DNA from: Rhodoglobus sp.
GTDB lineage: Bacteria; Actinomycetota; Actinomycetes; Actinomycetales; Microbacteriaceae
Direction: 5' to 3'
DNA: 64,000 bases
NCBI GenBank assembly: GCA_025463515.1
Contig: JAODAQ010000051.1
Location: forward strand, 123,348 to 187,347
Within the stretch, counting starts at the first letter, position 1; the number at the start of each line of letters is the position of its first letter. The notes beneath the pieces are model-generated. The model ran no database searches. It saw only the letters and a list, made by a program, of their open reading frames with translations, and was not told the DNA's origin. Position numbers and translations under genes: made by a program. This document shows, one piece after another, positions 51,601 through 60,520 of this stretch.

Positions 51601-51618
51601 CGGAGCTTGGTCACGCCG

Positions 51619-51703
51619 GGAGGGCTGTCCGAGCGGCCGATGGAGCCAGTCTTGAAAACTGGTGGGCAGAAATGTCTCGTGGGTTCGAATCCCACGCCCT
51701 CCG
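51619..51703 (+). tRNA. tRNA-Ser (anticodon TGA)
   Basis: 85 bases. GGAGGGC pairs with GCCCTCC in the acceptor stem with discriminator G; CCAGT and ACTGG close an anticodon loop CTTGAAA, giving anticodon TGA (51653-51655). A long variable arm and GTTCGAATC T loop are as expected for a class II tRNA. CCA is not encoded. It reads UCA and probably UCG. Confidence 0.97.
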
Positions 51704-51761
51704 CTCAGTCTGACCACACTTTTGCCGGGCCACACGGTTCCGATTAACGAAAAGGACTGTC

Positions 51762-53036
51762 ATGAGCGACCTGACTCCCCGTTCGGAGCTGCGACCGCGC
51801 TCCGAGCTGCGGTCACGCACTGGCGTGCCCAAGATGGCCGGTATCGCGCGCCACGGCCGCCTGCGCCGGGCGAACCCCTGGCCGACCATCCTCAAGTTCT
51901 TCGCCGCCGCAGTGGCAGTGCTGCTGGTCAGCGGCGCCTCAGTCGGTGCGATCGCCTTCAACGGCCTGTACCAGAAGGCCGACACCGTCGAGCTGATCGG
52001 CGAGACCGAGGGCCCGCCCCCGGAGATCGGCAAGATCGACGGCGGCTTCAACATCCTCATCGTCGGTAGCGATACGCGCACCGACCAGAACGGCATCGGC
52101 GGCGACGACGAGGAGACCTCCTCGGCCCTCAACGACGTCAACATCCTCCTGCACGTGTCACAGGATCAGACCAACGCGGTCGCGATCAGCATCCCCCGCG
52201 ACATGGTCGTCGGCATCCCCGAGTGCCCGTGGGATGACGGATCCGGCGATACCAAGGCCTACTCGACCGAGGCGATCAACACGGCCCTGTACTACGGCGG
52301 CCTCCCGTGCGTCGTGCTCACCGTCGAGGAGCTCACCGGGCTCGACATCCAGTTCGCCGGGCTCATCACCTTCGAGGGCGTCATCAGCATGGCCGACGCG
52401 ATCGGCGGCGTGCCGGTGTGCGTCACCGGCCCGATCTACGACGACGGCATCATCCTCCCCGAGGCCGGCACCTACACGCTCAGCGGGCAGCAGGCCCTCG
52501 GCTTCCTGCGCACCCGCTCGCAGGTCGGCGACGGCAGCGACCTGACCCGCATCAGCTCGCAGCAGGTCTACCTCTCGTCGCTCGTGCGCACACTGCAGAG
52601 CTCGAACACGCTGGGCGACTTCAAGAAGGTCTACAACCTCGCGAACGCGGCCCTCAGCCACATGACGCTCTCCTCGAGCCTCGGCAACGTGCCGACCATG
52701 GTGTCGATCGCGCTCGCCCTCAAGGACATCCCGATCGAGCGCGTGACCTTCGTGCAGTACCCGGGCACCACCGGCAACACCGAGGGCGTCTACGCGGGCA
52801 AGGTCAAGCCGAACCAGGAGCTCGGCGACCAGCTCATGGCGTACGTCGCGGCCGACCAGCCGTTCTCGCTCGACTCGGCGGGTGACGGCGAGGGCTCCGA
52901 GTTGAACCCGAACGCTACTGCGCTGCCGACCGACCCGAGCGCGCCTCCCGTCGACAACTCGTCGCTGCCCGTGCTGTCGGGCGTGCGCGGCCAGACGGCG
53001 GCCGACCAGACCTGCTCGATCGCCAACGACTACTAG
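51762..53036 (+). CDS. LytR-CpsA-Psr family cell-wall ligase
   Basis: 424 residues. A cytosolic tail with a small internal repeat (PRSELRPRSELRSR), one span (ILKFFAAAVAVLLVSGASVGAIAF) and an extracytoplasmic LCP domain: GGFNILIVGSDTR, NDVNILLHVS, AISIPRDMVV and LGFLRTRSQVGDGSDLTRISSQQ hold the Asp/Arg residues that bind the polyprenyl pyrophosphate substrate. It transfers teichoic acid- or arabinogalactan-like glycopolymers to peptidoglycan. ATG 51762 has AAAGGA 6 bases upstream. Confidence 0.94.
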   Translation: MSDLTPRSELRPRSELRSRTGVPKMAGIARHGRLRRANPWPTILKFFAAAVAVLLVSGASVGAIAFNGLYQKADTVELIGETEGPPPEIGKIDGGFNILIVGSDTRTDQNGIGGDDEETSSALNDVNILLHVSQDQTNAVAISIPRDMVVGIPECPWDDGSGDTKAYSTEAINTALYYGGLPCVVLTVEELTGLDIQFAGLITFEGVISMADAIGGVPVCVTGPIYDDGIILPEAGTYTLSGQQALGFLRTRSQVGDGSDLTRISSQQVYLSSLVRTLQSSNTLGDFKKVYNLANAALSHMTLSSSLGNVPTMVSIALALKDIPIERVTFVQYPGTTGNTEGVYAGKVKPNQELGDQLMAYVAADQPFSLDSAGDGEGSELNPNATALPTDPSAPPVDNSSLPVLSGVRGQTAADQTCSIANDY

Positions 53037-53040
53037 ACCG

Positions 53041-53481
53041 GTGGACCTCAAGCTCGAGGTGCTCGTGCTCCCGGTGTCGGACGTCGACCGCGCCAAGGCC
53101 TTCTACGAGGGCCTGGGATTCCACGTGGACCTCGACCTCACGGCGGCTGACGGCCTCCGCGTGGTGCACTTCACCCCGCCCGGCTCGCAGACCTCGATCA
53201 TCATCGGCGACCGCATCACCACGGCCCCGGCCGGATCGACGCAGGGGCTGCACCTCGTGGTCTCCGACATTGCGGAGGCTAGGGCCGACCTCGTGGCGAG
53301 GGGCGTCGACGTGAGCGAGCTCTTCCACGACGCCGGCGCTGTGTTCCACCACGCGGGCGCGGAGGGCCGCATCGTCGGGCCGCACCCGGAGCGGGAGGAG
53401 TACGCGACCTTCGCCTCCTTCAGCGACCCGGACGGAAACGGCTGGGTTCTGCAGGAAGTCCGGCGAGAGCAGGCCGTCTAG
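53041..53481 (+). CDS. VOC-family protein (glyoxalase/bleomycin-resistance fold)
   Basis: 146 residues with paired beta-alpha-beta-beta-beta modules. LEVLVLPVSDVDRAKAFYEGLGF is the common start and ASFSDPDGNGWVLQEV the C-terminal ligand strand with Glu. It may bind a metal and act on a small molecule, or sequester one; nothing more specific can be said. GTG 53041 starts four bases after the LCP stop. Confidence 0.85.
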   Translation: MDLKLEVLVLPVSDVDRAKAFYEGLGFHVDLDLTAADGLRVVHFTPPGSQTSIIIGDRITTAPAGSTQGLHLVVSDIAEARADLVARGVDVSELFHDAGAVFHHAGAEGRIVGPHPEREEYATFASFSDPDGNGWVLQEVRREQAV

Positions 53482-53520
53482 TCCCGTCCCCGCCGTGTGG
53501 CATGATGGTTGTCGAACACT

Positions 53521-53609
53521 GGAGACGTCGCATAGTCCGGCCTAGTGCACCACCCTGCTAAGGTGGAGTACCCTAACGGGTACCGAGGGTTCAAATCCCT
53601 CCGTCTCCG
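53521..53609 (+). tRNA. tRNA-Ser (anticodon GCT)
   Basis: 89 bases. GGAGACG pairs with CGTCTCC, discriminator G; CCACC and GGTGG enclose the loop CTGCTAA with anticodon GCT (53557-53559). The long variable arm (AGTACCCTAACGGGTACC) and GTTCAAATC T loop are class II features. It reads AGC and AGU. A run of accessory genes begins right after it. Confidence 0.97.
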
Positions 53610-53639
53610 CTCCCGGTCTTGGTGCCGCCACACAGCCCT

Positions 53640-53829
53640 AGCGGCTCGTTCGACACCGTCCTGTCGCTCGTCACGGCGAACGCCGACGTGCCCGATCTCT
53701 CGAGAGCTCGCGCCTTCCCCGGATGTCGGACTGGCCGTACGTGCGCGACGATGTGACGAAGCCGACCTCGGGCTTGACGAGGCGCAGCTGAACGGGGTGC
53801 TCGGCGGAAACCTGGCGCGACTGCTGTAG
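53640..53829 (+). pseudogene. decayed amidohydrolase C-terminal remnant
   Basis: MSDWPYVRDD (from 53723, frame 2) matches the Asp-bearing strand of amidohydrolase_2 proteins (compare ASDWPSLLPH in the gene at 9174), and after a shift of frame EADLGLDEAQLNGVLGGNLARLL ends at the TAG at 53829, the usual C-terminus of that family. No upstream catalytic portion is visible between the tRNA and this point, and there is at least one frameshift. It is a truncated relic beside the tRNA-Ser gene. Confidence 0.65.
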
Positions 53830-53904
53830 CGGCAGGGAGTGGGCGACCGCATCCCCGTGTCTCCCATGCGAGGCTATGAGCGTTACGCAGTGAAGGTGGA
53901 GGTC

Positions 53905-54558
53905 GTGCACACAGTGGACAACGTGAGTTCGGGCGAACAGGCATATCGTTCGCTTCGTCGAGACATCATCCTGGGCCGCCATCGGCCCAACCAGCGCCTG
54001 ATCGAGGAGGAGCTCTGCGAGGAGCTCGGGCTCAGCCGCACCCCCATTCGCCAGGCGCTCTCCCGCCTCGAAGTCGAGGGGCTTGTGGAGTCGCACCGGC
54101 GCGGCTGGCGGGTGCACGAGCACACGGAGGGCGAAGTCAAGGAGATCTACGAAGTGCGCGCAGCCCTGGAGGGATACGCTGCCCGGCTGGCCACCGAGTC
54201 TGCGACGGAGTCGGAGATCGGCGATCTGGCCGCCATCTACTCGGAAGACCTCGGCAGCCTCGTCGCCGGCCCGAGAGGCCGGCTCGTCGAACTGAACGGC
54301 GAGTTCCACCGTACGATCACGAAGCTCGCCCACAACGAGCGGCTCGCCGATCTCTGCGAGATGAACGGCTCGTTCGCCTTCAACTACCAGTTAGCAGCCA
54401 CCTACTCCGACGAGGAGATGATGGGCTCGTTGACCATGCACCAAGCGATCCTCGCCGCGGTCGCGAGCGGCAACGGCGACGAGGCCGAGAGGCTCGCGCG
54501 CGAACATGTCATGACTTCGCTCCGATTCGCGCAGCGCCGCATGGAGGCGACCTTCTGA
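53905..54558 (+). CDS. GntR-family regulator (FCD domain)
   Basis: 217 residues. The winged helix is EQAYRSLRRDIILGRHRPNQRLIEEELCEELGLSRTPIRQALSRLEVEGLVES in pieces; the FCD domain follows with the metal-ligand pattern LNGEFHRTITKLAHN and MHQAILAAVASGNGDEAERLAREHV. Such regulators respond to carboxylates. GTG 53905 is a best guess (AAGG 8 bases upstream); GTG 53890 and 53914 are alternatives. A 22-base palindrome lies between it and the transporter operon, so it very likely represses that operon. Confidence 0.87.
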   Translation: MHTVDNVSSGEQAYRSLRRDIILGRHRPNQRLIEEELCEELGLSRTPIRQALSRLEVEGLVESHRRGWRVHEHTEGEVKEIYEVRAALEGYAARLATESATESEIGDLAAIYSEDLGSLVAGPRGRLVELNGEFHRTITKLAHNERLADLCEMNGSFAFNYQLAATYSDEEMMGSLTMHQAILAAVASGNGDEAERLAREHVMTSLRFAQRRMEATF

Positions 54559-54594
54559 CCCGCTGAAGCTCGATTTGTGAACGGCGGCCAATTC

Positions 54595-54616
54595 TTGGAT
54601 ACTAACTTGTATCCAA
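54595..54616. promoter_or_regulatory. operator of the tricarboxylate-type operon
   Basis: TTGGATAC (54595-54602) and GTATCCAA (54609-54616) are perfect arms around a 6-base spacer, 16 bases before the ATG at 54633. The form is typical for GntR/FCD regulators, and the regulator gene ends 36 bases upstream. Confidence 0.75.
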
Positions 54617-54632
54617 AACGAAAGGGTCAACG

Positions 54633-55634
54633 ATGACTCGTAGTCTCACAGCGGCCGCCGGTATCGCCGGAGTGGCCATCCTCCTCCTTGCCGGGTGCGC
54701 AACACCCAAGACGGACGCCGTAGCGGGCTCCGACTATCCCGACGAGAGCATCACCGTGATGATCCCCTACGGTGCCGGAGGCGGCACCGATCTCTCGGGG
54801 CGACTCATGGCCTCCGGCCTCGAGGACGTCCTCGGCGCGAAGGTAGTTGTCCAGAACGACCCGTCCGCGAGCGGCCAGAATGCCGTACAGGCAGTCGCGA
54901 ACGCCGAGCCCGATGGCTACACGCTCGGTTTCGTCTCCCTGCCCGCGACGAACATGATGTACCTCGACACTGAGCGCGGCGCGACATTCACGCGGGACAG
55001 CTTCGCGCCGATCGCCATCCACGACACCGACACGGTGGCCATCGCCGTTTCCTCCGACAGCCCGTACCAGACGCTCGACGCTTTGGTGAAGGCCGCGAAG
55101 GCGAACCCCGGCTCCATCACTGCGGGGTCGAGCGGTGTTCTTGCCGTCGGCCATCTGGGCATTCTTGCTCTTGAGAAGTCCGCTGACATCGACATCACCT
55201 GGTCGACGTTCGACGACTCCGGCCAGCTCCGCACGAGCGTGCTCGGTGGCAGCGTCACCGTTGAGATCGGCCCGGTCTCCGAGCTGGCACCTGCAGCGGC
55301 CAGCGGCGACCTGACCATACTCGCCCTGCTCGGCTCTGAGCGGATGGGCGGCGACCTCGCCGATGTGCCCACTGCCGAGGAGCTCGGCTATGACGGTGTC
55401 GAGGTATCGGCGAACCGCGTCCTGGTGGCTCCCGTGGGAACCCCGGATGCGATCATCCAGAAGCTCGCCGACGCGATCAAGCAGGCGCAGCAGGGCGACG
55501 ACTACAAGTCGCAGGCCGCCTCGAGGTCGCTGAACCTGAACTTCCAGGACGCGGACGCGGCGACAGCCCTGTGGAAGCAGTTCGACGACACCTTCGGTCC
55601 CATCGCCGTCGAGTACCGGGCTTCCGAGAAATGA
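54633..55634 (+). CDS. tctC: tripartite tricarboxylate transporter substrate-binding lipoprotein (TctC-like)
   Basis: 333 residues. The signal peptide ends in LLLAGC, so it is lipid-anchored. YPDESITVMIPYGAGGGTDLSGRLMA is the Bug-family ligand loop, NAEPDGYTLGFVSLPATN and GELAPAAASGDLTILALLG-type segments follow, and LVAPVGTPDAIIQKLADAI is the conserved C-terminal block. It captures a di- or tricarboxylate for TctAB. AAAGGG precedes the ATG. First gene of a seven-gene overlapping operon. Confidence 0.92.
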   Translation: MTRSLTAAAGIAGVAILLLAGCATPKTDAVAGSDYPDESITVMIPYGAGGGTDLSGRLMASGLEDVLGAKVVVQNDPSASGQNAVQAVANAEPDGYTLGFVSLPATNMMYLDTERGATFTRDSFAPIAIHDTDTVAIAVSSDSPYQTLDALVKAAKANPGSITAGSSGVLAVGHLGILALEKSADIDITWSTFDDSGQLRTSVLGGSVTVEIGPVSELAPAAASGDLTILALLGSERMGGDLADVPTAEELGYDGVEVSANRVLVAPVGTPDAIIQKLADAIKQAQQGDDYKSQAASRSLNLNFQDADAATALWKQFDDTFGPIAVEYRASEK

Positions 55635-56227
55635 CCGACCGACGCCCAGCGCCAGTAGAGGCAACTGACCTTCCTGATGGCGCGCGCATCTACGCGATAG
55701 CCGACCTGGTGGGGATGCTCTTCTTCCTGGTGCTGGGCGTCGTCGTCATCATCGCCGCAGTGGTGCTGCGCCCGACCAACGCGCTGGGGATCGGACCGGG
55801 CATGTTCCCGCTGGTCTCCGGCGTGCTGATCGGCGGGCTCGGCCTGGTCGGCACTGTCACGCGCCTAGCGCGCATCCGCCGCGCGGGGCGCATCGAGCCC
55901 GTCGACGGCGGTCACCTGCACTCGCCGGTCGACGAGTCGGAGACGCCGGGGGAGGACGAGACGTTCATCAGCGTCAATTGGCTGCGCCTCGGCCTCGCGC
56001 TCGCCCTGATCGTCGTCTTCGTGGTGGTCACCCCGATACTCGGATTCGTCCCGGCCCTCGCCCTCCTTGCGTTCGGGCTCACCATCCTGGTGGCCCGCCG
56101 CGGCTGGCTCACGTCGGTGCTCGTGGGAATCGGCACCGGTGCACTTGCCTACTACGGCTTCGGCATCTTCCTGAACATCCATCTCACGGGCTCGTCACTC
56201 GTCTTCCTCACCTGGCTCGACACATGA
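55631..56227 (+). CDS. tctB: tripartite tricarboxylate transporter small membrane subunit (TctB-like)
   Basis: 198 residues with four spans (DLVGMLFFLVLGVVVIIAAV, FPLVSGVLIGGLGLVG, LGLALALIVVFVVVTPILG, WLTSVLVGIGTGALAYYGF) split by an acidic loop. GIGPGMFPLVSG is the TctB signature. ATG 55631 overlaps tctC, and its stop overlaps tctA. The acidic insert (about 105-120) is longer than usual. Confidence 0.88.
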   Translation: MTDRRPAPVEATDLPDGARIYAIADLVGMLFFLVLGVVVIIAAVVLRPTNALGIGPGMFPLVSGVLIGGLGLVGTVTRLARIRRAGRIEPVDGGHLHSPVDESETPGEDETFISVNWLRLGLALALIVVFVVVTPILGFVPALALLAFGLTILVARRGWLTSVLVGIGTGALAYYGFGIFLNIHLTGSSLVFLTWLDT

Positions 56228-57762
56228 ACTCATTCGAAGGCCTGCTCCAGGGCTTCCTCGTCGCGCTCACGCCCGAGAACCTGCTCTTCGCGCTCATCGG
56301 CTGCCTGGTCGGCATGCTCGTGGGTGTTCTGCCCGGCATCGGCCAGAGCGCCGGCATGGCGCTGCTCATCCCCCTGACCTATGTGCTTCCGCCAGCGGGC
56401 GCCATCATCATGCTGGCGAGCATCTTCTACGGAGCCGCCTACGGCGGGCGCATCACGAGCATCCTGATGAACATCCCCGGCGAGTCGGAATCCGTGGTAA
56501 CCACGTTCGACGGTTACCCGATGGCCCGCAAGGGGCGCGCGGGAATCGCCCTGAGTGTTACGGCGATCACCTCGTTCGTCGGCGCCGTGCTGTCGGTGCT
56601 CGTCGTCACTGTGGCCGCGCTTCCACTGAGCCAGCTCGCCAAGTTCCTCGGGCCGCCCGAATACTTCGCGCTCATGGTGCTCGGGCTGTGCCTGGTCGTC
56701 GCCCTGATCGACAAGTCCCTCGTCAAGGGCGTCCTCATGCTCGGCTTCGGCCTGCTCCTGTCCCAGGTCGGCGCGGATCCCGTGCAGGGCTCTGCGCGAT
56801 TCACCTTCGGTATGCCCGACCTGCTCAGCGGCATCCCGCTGCTCGCGGTGATCATGGGCTTCTTCGGCGTGAGCGATGTGCTGCTCACCGCCGGCAAGCG
56901 GCACATGCCCGGCACGATGGCCAAGATCGAGCGGCTGCTGCCCGAGCGGAAGGACCTCACCGACTCGATCGGGTCGACCCTTCGCGGTAGCGCGATCGGG
57001 TTCCTCTTCGGGCTCATCCCGGGAATGGTCGCCGCGGTCTCGACATTCGCCTCCTATGTCACCGAGAAGCGCGTGTCGAAGCACCCGGAGAAGTTCGGCA
57101 CCGGGGTCATCCAGGGCATCACGGGCCCCGAGGCGGCGAACAAGTCATTCGAGATCGCGAGCTTCATCCCGCTGTTCACCCTCGGGATCCCCGGGTCCGC
57201 GGCCCTCGCGATCCTGATGAGCGCCTTCCTCATCCAAGGCGTCACGCCCGGCCCCGACATGTTCACGCAGCATCCGGACCTCGTGTGGGGCGTCATCGCC
57301 AGCATGATCGTCGGCAATGTGATCCTGCTGATTCTGAACTTCCCCCTGGTGCGCATCTGGGTGCAGATCTTGAAGGTCCCGGCCGACCTGCTCGGGATGA
57401 TCGTCATCGCGGTGAGCGTGGTGGGTATCTTCAGCGTCAACAACAGCCTGATCGATGTCGCGCTGCTCGCACTGTTCTCGCTGATCGGGTGCTTGCTGAA
57501 GCTCTTGCAGTTCCCGCTACCGCCCCTGGTGCTCGCATTCGTGCTCGGCGAGCGCATCGAGTCCTCGTTCCGCCAGACCCTGGTCTTCTCCCAGGGCAAC
57601 CCGATGACCTTCCTCACCCACCCCATCGCCGCGACGATTCTCGCGATCGCCGTAGCCTCGATCGTGCTCCTCAAAGTGCGCCGTCGCCGCCCGCGAGTGC
57701 TCGACTCGGTCATCTCGACCGCGTCGTCGAACTCGTCATCGAACAACAGGAGCTCCTCATGA
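56224..57762 (+). CDS. tctA: tripartite tricarboxylate transporter large membrane subunit (TctA-like)
   Basis: 512 residues with about twelve spans. VLPGIGQSAGMALLIPLTYVLPPAGAIIMLASIFYGAAYGGRITSILMNIPGE in pieces is the first TctA repeat and GSAIGFLFGLIPGMVAAVS with FTLGIPGSAALAILMSAFLIQG the second. It couples carboxylate uptake to an ion gradient. The Ser/Asn-rich tail (SSNSSSNNRSSS) is hydrophilic and probably non-essential. Its stop overlaps the next ATG. Confidence 0.94.
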   Translation: MNSFEGLLQGFLVALTPENLLFALIGCLVGMLVGVLPGIGQSAGMALLIPLTYVLPPAGAIIMLASIFYGAAYGGRITSILMNIPGESESVVTTFDGYPMARKGRAGIALSVTAITSFVGAVLSVLVVTVAALPLSQLAKFLGPPEYFALMVLGLCLVVALIDKSLVKGVLMLGFGLLLSQVGADPVQGSARFTFGMPDLLSGIPLLAVIMGFFGVSDVLLTAGKRHMPGTMAKIERLLPERKDLTDSIGSTLRGSAIGFLFGLIPGMVAAVSTFASYVTEKRVSKHPEKFGTGVIQGITGPEAANKSFEIASFIPLFTLGIPGSAALAILMSAFLIQGVTPGPDMFTQHPDLVWGVIASMIVGNVILLILNFPLVRIWVQILKVPADLLGMIVIAVSVVGIFSVNNSLIDVALLALFSLIGCLLKLLQFPLPPLVLAFVLGERIESSFRQTLVFSQGNPMTFLTHPIAATILAIAVASIVLLKVRRRRPRVLDSVISTASSNSSSNNRSSS

Positions 57763-58856
57763 CCCGCACCCTCAATCTCGGCTACATGCTCGGTGACGGT
57801 ATCGGCCCGGAGATCGTGCCTGCCGCACGCCGCGTTGTCGACGCGGCCCTCTCCGCGGGCCGCCTGCCGGAGATCAACTGGGTCGAGCTCCCGATGGGCC
57901 TCACCGCGATCCAGTCCACCGGATTCGCAATGCCGCCGAGCACCATCGAAGCACTGCGCGACACCGACGGCTGGATCCTCGGTCCGTTCGACAACGGCTC
58001 GTACCCGGCCTCGTGGCGGGAGAGCGGGGAGCGCGTGCCCGGGGCCTCTCTGCGCATCGGGTTCGACCTCTACGCCAACCTGCGCCCGAGCCGCACCCGC
58101 GAGGGCGTGCCGAGCCTGCGGCCCAACGTCGACCTGGTGATCGTCCGCGAGAACACCGAGGGGTTCTACCCCGATCGGAACATGAAGTCGGGCAATGGCG
58201 AGTTCAAGCCGACCGACGATGTCGCGCTGCTCGTCGGGGTATTCACCCGCGCCGCGTGCCACCGCATTGCCCTCCGCGCTTTCCAGATCGCGAGCCAGCG
58301 CCGCAAGCACGTCACGGCAGTGCACAAGTCGAACGTGATGCCGACAGTGTTCGGCCTGTTCCTGGAGGAGTGCCGGAAGGTTGCCGCCGACTTCCCGGAT
58401 GTGCTCTTCGACGATGTGCTCTTCGACTCCGCGGCGGCCTACCTCGTGCGCGACCCTGCTCGCTTCGACGTGCTCGTGACGGAGAACCTGTTCGGCGACA
58501 CTCTGTCCGACCTCGCCGGCGAGTTGGTCGGCGCACTCGGCCTCGCCGGCGCACTGAACGCGGGGGAGACCCACGCCATGGCGCAGGCCGCCCACGGGTC
58601 TGCCCCGGACATCGCGGGCCGCAACATTGCCAACCCGGTCGGGATGATCGTCTCTGCGGCAATGCTGCTCGACTGGCTCGGAGAGCGCCACTCCGACGCG
58701 GGGCTCGTCGCTGCGGCCAAGGCCATCGAGGATGCGGTCGACGCTGTGCTCGCCAGTGGTGTTCACACCGGCGACCTGGGCGGGTCGGCATCGACAACCG
58801 TCTTCACCGACGCGGTGATCGGCCAGCTCGACACTCAGCCGGGAAGCGGCTCATGA
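57759..58856 (+). CDS. isopropylmalate/tartrate-type decarboxylating dehydrogenase
   Basis: 365 residues of the isocitrate/isopropylmalate dehydrogenase family. MLGDGIGPEIV is the start, RPNVDLVIVRENTEGFY the substrate loop, VTAVHKSNVMP carries the catalytic Lys, VTENLFGDTLSDLAGELVG the Mg-binding Asp residues and AAHGSAPDIAGRNIANPVGMI the NAD region. It oxidises a (2R)-hydroxy acid with a beta carboxylate and decarboxylates it to a 2-oxo acid. Whether the substrate is D-malate, tartrate or an alkylmalate cannot be read. AGGAG lies 6 bases before ATG 57759. Confidence 0.88.
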   Translation: MTRTLNLGYMLGDGIGPEIVPAARRVVDAALSAGRLPEINWVELPMGLTAIQSTGFAMPPSTIEALRDTDGWILGPFDNGSYPASWRESGERVPGASLRIGFDLYANLRPSRTREGVPSLRPNVDLVIVRENTEGFYPDRNMKSGNGEFKPTDDVALLVGVFTRAACHRIALRAFQIASQRRKHVTAVHKSNVMPTVFGLFLEECRKVAADFPDVLFDDVLFDSAAAYLVRDPARFDVLVTENLFGDTLSDLAGELVGALGLAGALNAGETHAMAQAAHGSAPDIAGRNIANPVGMIVSAAMLLDWLGERHSDAGLVAAAKAIEDAVDAVLASGVHTGDLGGSASTTVFTDAVIGQLDTQPGSGS

Positions 58857-60520
58857 CCAGGACGGGCGGACGCCTGCTGATCGATTCGCTCCTGGCAAAC
58901 GGCATCACCTCGGGCACCTGCGTGCCGGGGGAGAGCTTCCTCGCGATCCTTGATGCGATCTACGAGGTGAACGGCACCGAGGGGGAGCCGGACTTCCGGC
59001 TCGTCACCACTCGGCACGAGGCTGCGGCCGCGAACATGGCCGAGGCCATCGGCAAACTCGAGGGAAGGCCGTCGGTGTGCTTCGTCACGCGCGGGCCGGG
59101 GGCGCTGCACGCGGCGATCGCCGTGCACACCGCGTACCAGGACGGCACGCCGCTGATCCTGGTAGTCGGCCAGGTGGCGACCGGTGTCAGAGGGCGCGAG
59201 GCCTTCCAAGAGCTCGACTACGCAGCGATCTTCGGAACAACCGCGAAGCACGTCATCGAGATCACCGATGCCGACCGTGTTGGCGAGCACGTGGCGCGTG
59301 CAGTGCACATCTCTGTTTCGGGCCGCCCTGGGCCCGTGGTGATCGTGGTCCCGGAGGACATGCTTGCCGCCCTGACCGAGTCGCACCCGATAGTCGTGCC
59401 ACCGGTGACGGCGTCGGCACCGGGGGACGAGCTCGCCTCAGTCATCGATCTGCTCTCCCGCGCCCACAGGCCGCTTCTGATCGTGGGGGGCCCGAAGTGG
59501 TCGACCGCAGTCGGAGACGATGTCATGGCTTTCGCCGAGAGGAACGCCATCCCGGTCGCCGCCGCCTTCCGCTGGCAGGATGCAGTAGACAACCGGAACT
59601 CGCACTATGTCGGGTACCTGGGGCTCGGAGCAGACCCGGCGCTGCGCACAGCTATGCAGGAGGCGGATGTCGTCGTCGCGCTCGGCGCGAGGCTCGACGA
59701 CCCCACGACTGACGGATTCCGACTCCTCGACGAGGGGGCACCAGACCGGATCATCGCGGTTATCGTCGAGGACGAGGCGGAGGCGGTGCGCACGTTCATC
59801 CCGGATCTCGTGCAGATCAGCTCCGTGCAGGCCGCGGCCGCCCGGCTCGCGGTCGCCGTGCTCCCCGAATCGGCCGAGCGCTCGGAGCGGGTTCGCGCGC
59901 TGCGCGCCCGCTACGAGGCGTACCGCACTCCGCCGGTAGTCCAGGGCCCCGTCGATCTTGCACGGATCATGCAGCAGGTCCGTGAAGCACTGCCGGATGA
60001 GGCGATCATCACCAACGGTGCGGGCAACTACACGGTCTGGATCCAGCGCTTCTTCGAGTTCCGGCGCGCGGGAACCCAGCTCGCACCTCGAAACGGGGCG
60101 ATGGGGTACGGGCTTCCCGCAGCGCTCGGGGCTGCTGTGGCCCGCCCGGGCACACCGGTTGTCGCGTTCGCGGGCGACGGGTGCATCCTGATGAGTGGGA
60201 GCGAGCTTGCCACGGCAGTGCGCGAGCGCCTGAGCATCATCCTCGTCGTCGTCAACAATTCGATGTTCGCGACGATCCGGATGCACCAGGAGAACGCCTA
60301 CCCCGGTCATGTGATCGCCACCGACCTCGAGAACCCCGACTTCGTCGCGTACGGCCGATCATTCGGCGCCGAGGCGCACCTTGTGACATCGACCGAGGAG
60401 TTCGGGCCCGCATTCGCGACCGCCCTCGAGCACGAGGGCCCGACCCTCATCGAAGTGCGTACCGACCCGCTGCAGTTGTCGCCCGATCGCCGCCTTCTGG
60501 AGCAGGTCGGCACGCGATGA
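58853..60520 (+). CDS. ThDP-dependent enzyme, acetolactate synthase / 2-oxoacid decarboxylase-like
   Basis: 555 residues with the three-domain layout of the family. TTRHEAAAANMAEAIG holds the Glu that activates the cofactor, VSGRPGPVVIVVPEDM ends the Pyr domain, a central domain follows (PLLIVGGPKWSTA), and FAGDGCILMSGSELATAVRERLSIILVVVNN is the GDG-N ThDP/Mg motif. Between the decarboxylating dehydrogenase and an aldehyde dehydrogenase, a 2-oxo acid decarboxylase role fits better than acetolactate synthesis, which is inference. ATG 58853 overlaps the previous stop. Confidence 0.87.
   Translation: MTRTGGRLLIDSLLANGITSGTCVPGESFLAILDAIYEVNGTEGEPDFRLVTTRHEAAAANMAEAIGKLEGRPSVCFVTRGPGALHAAIAVHTAYQDGTPLILVVGQVATGVRGREAFQELDYAAIFGTTAKHVIEITDADRVGEHVARAVHISVSGRPGPVVIVVPEDMLAALTESHPIVVPPVTASAPGDELASVIDLLSRAHRPLLIVGGPKWSTAVGDDVMAFAERNAIPVAAAFRWQDAVDNRNSHYVGYLGLGADPALRTAMQEADVVVALGARLDDPTTDGFRLLDEGAPDRIIAVIVEDEAEAVRTFIPDLVQISSVQAAAARLAVAVLPESAERSERVRALRARYEAYRTPPVVQGPVDLARIMQQVREALPDEAIITNGAGNYTVWIQRFFEFRRAGTQLAPRNGAMGYGLPAALGAAVARPGTPVVAFAGDGCILMSGSELATAVRERLSIILVVVNNSMFATIRMHQENAYPGHVIATDLENPDFVAYGRSFGAEAHLVTSTEEFGPAFATALEHEGPTLIEVRTDPLQLSPDRRLLEQVGTR

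Noticed and set aside
51619..53609. The two tRNA-Ser genes as one duplicated locus
   Set aside because: They differ in anticodon (TGA and GCT), length and stem sequences, so they are distinct isoacceptors, not a recent duplication.
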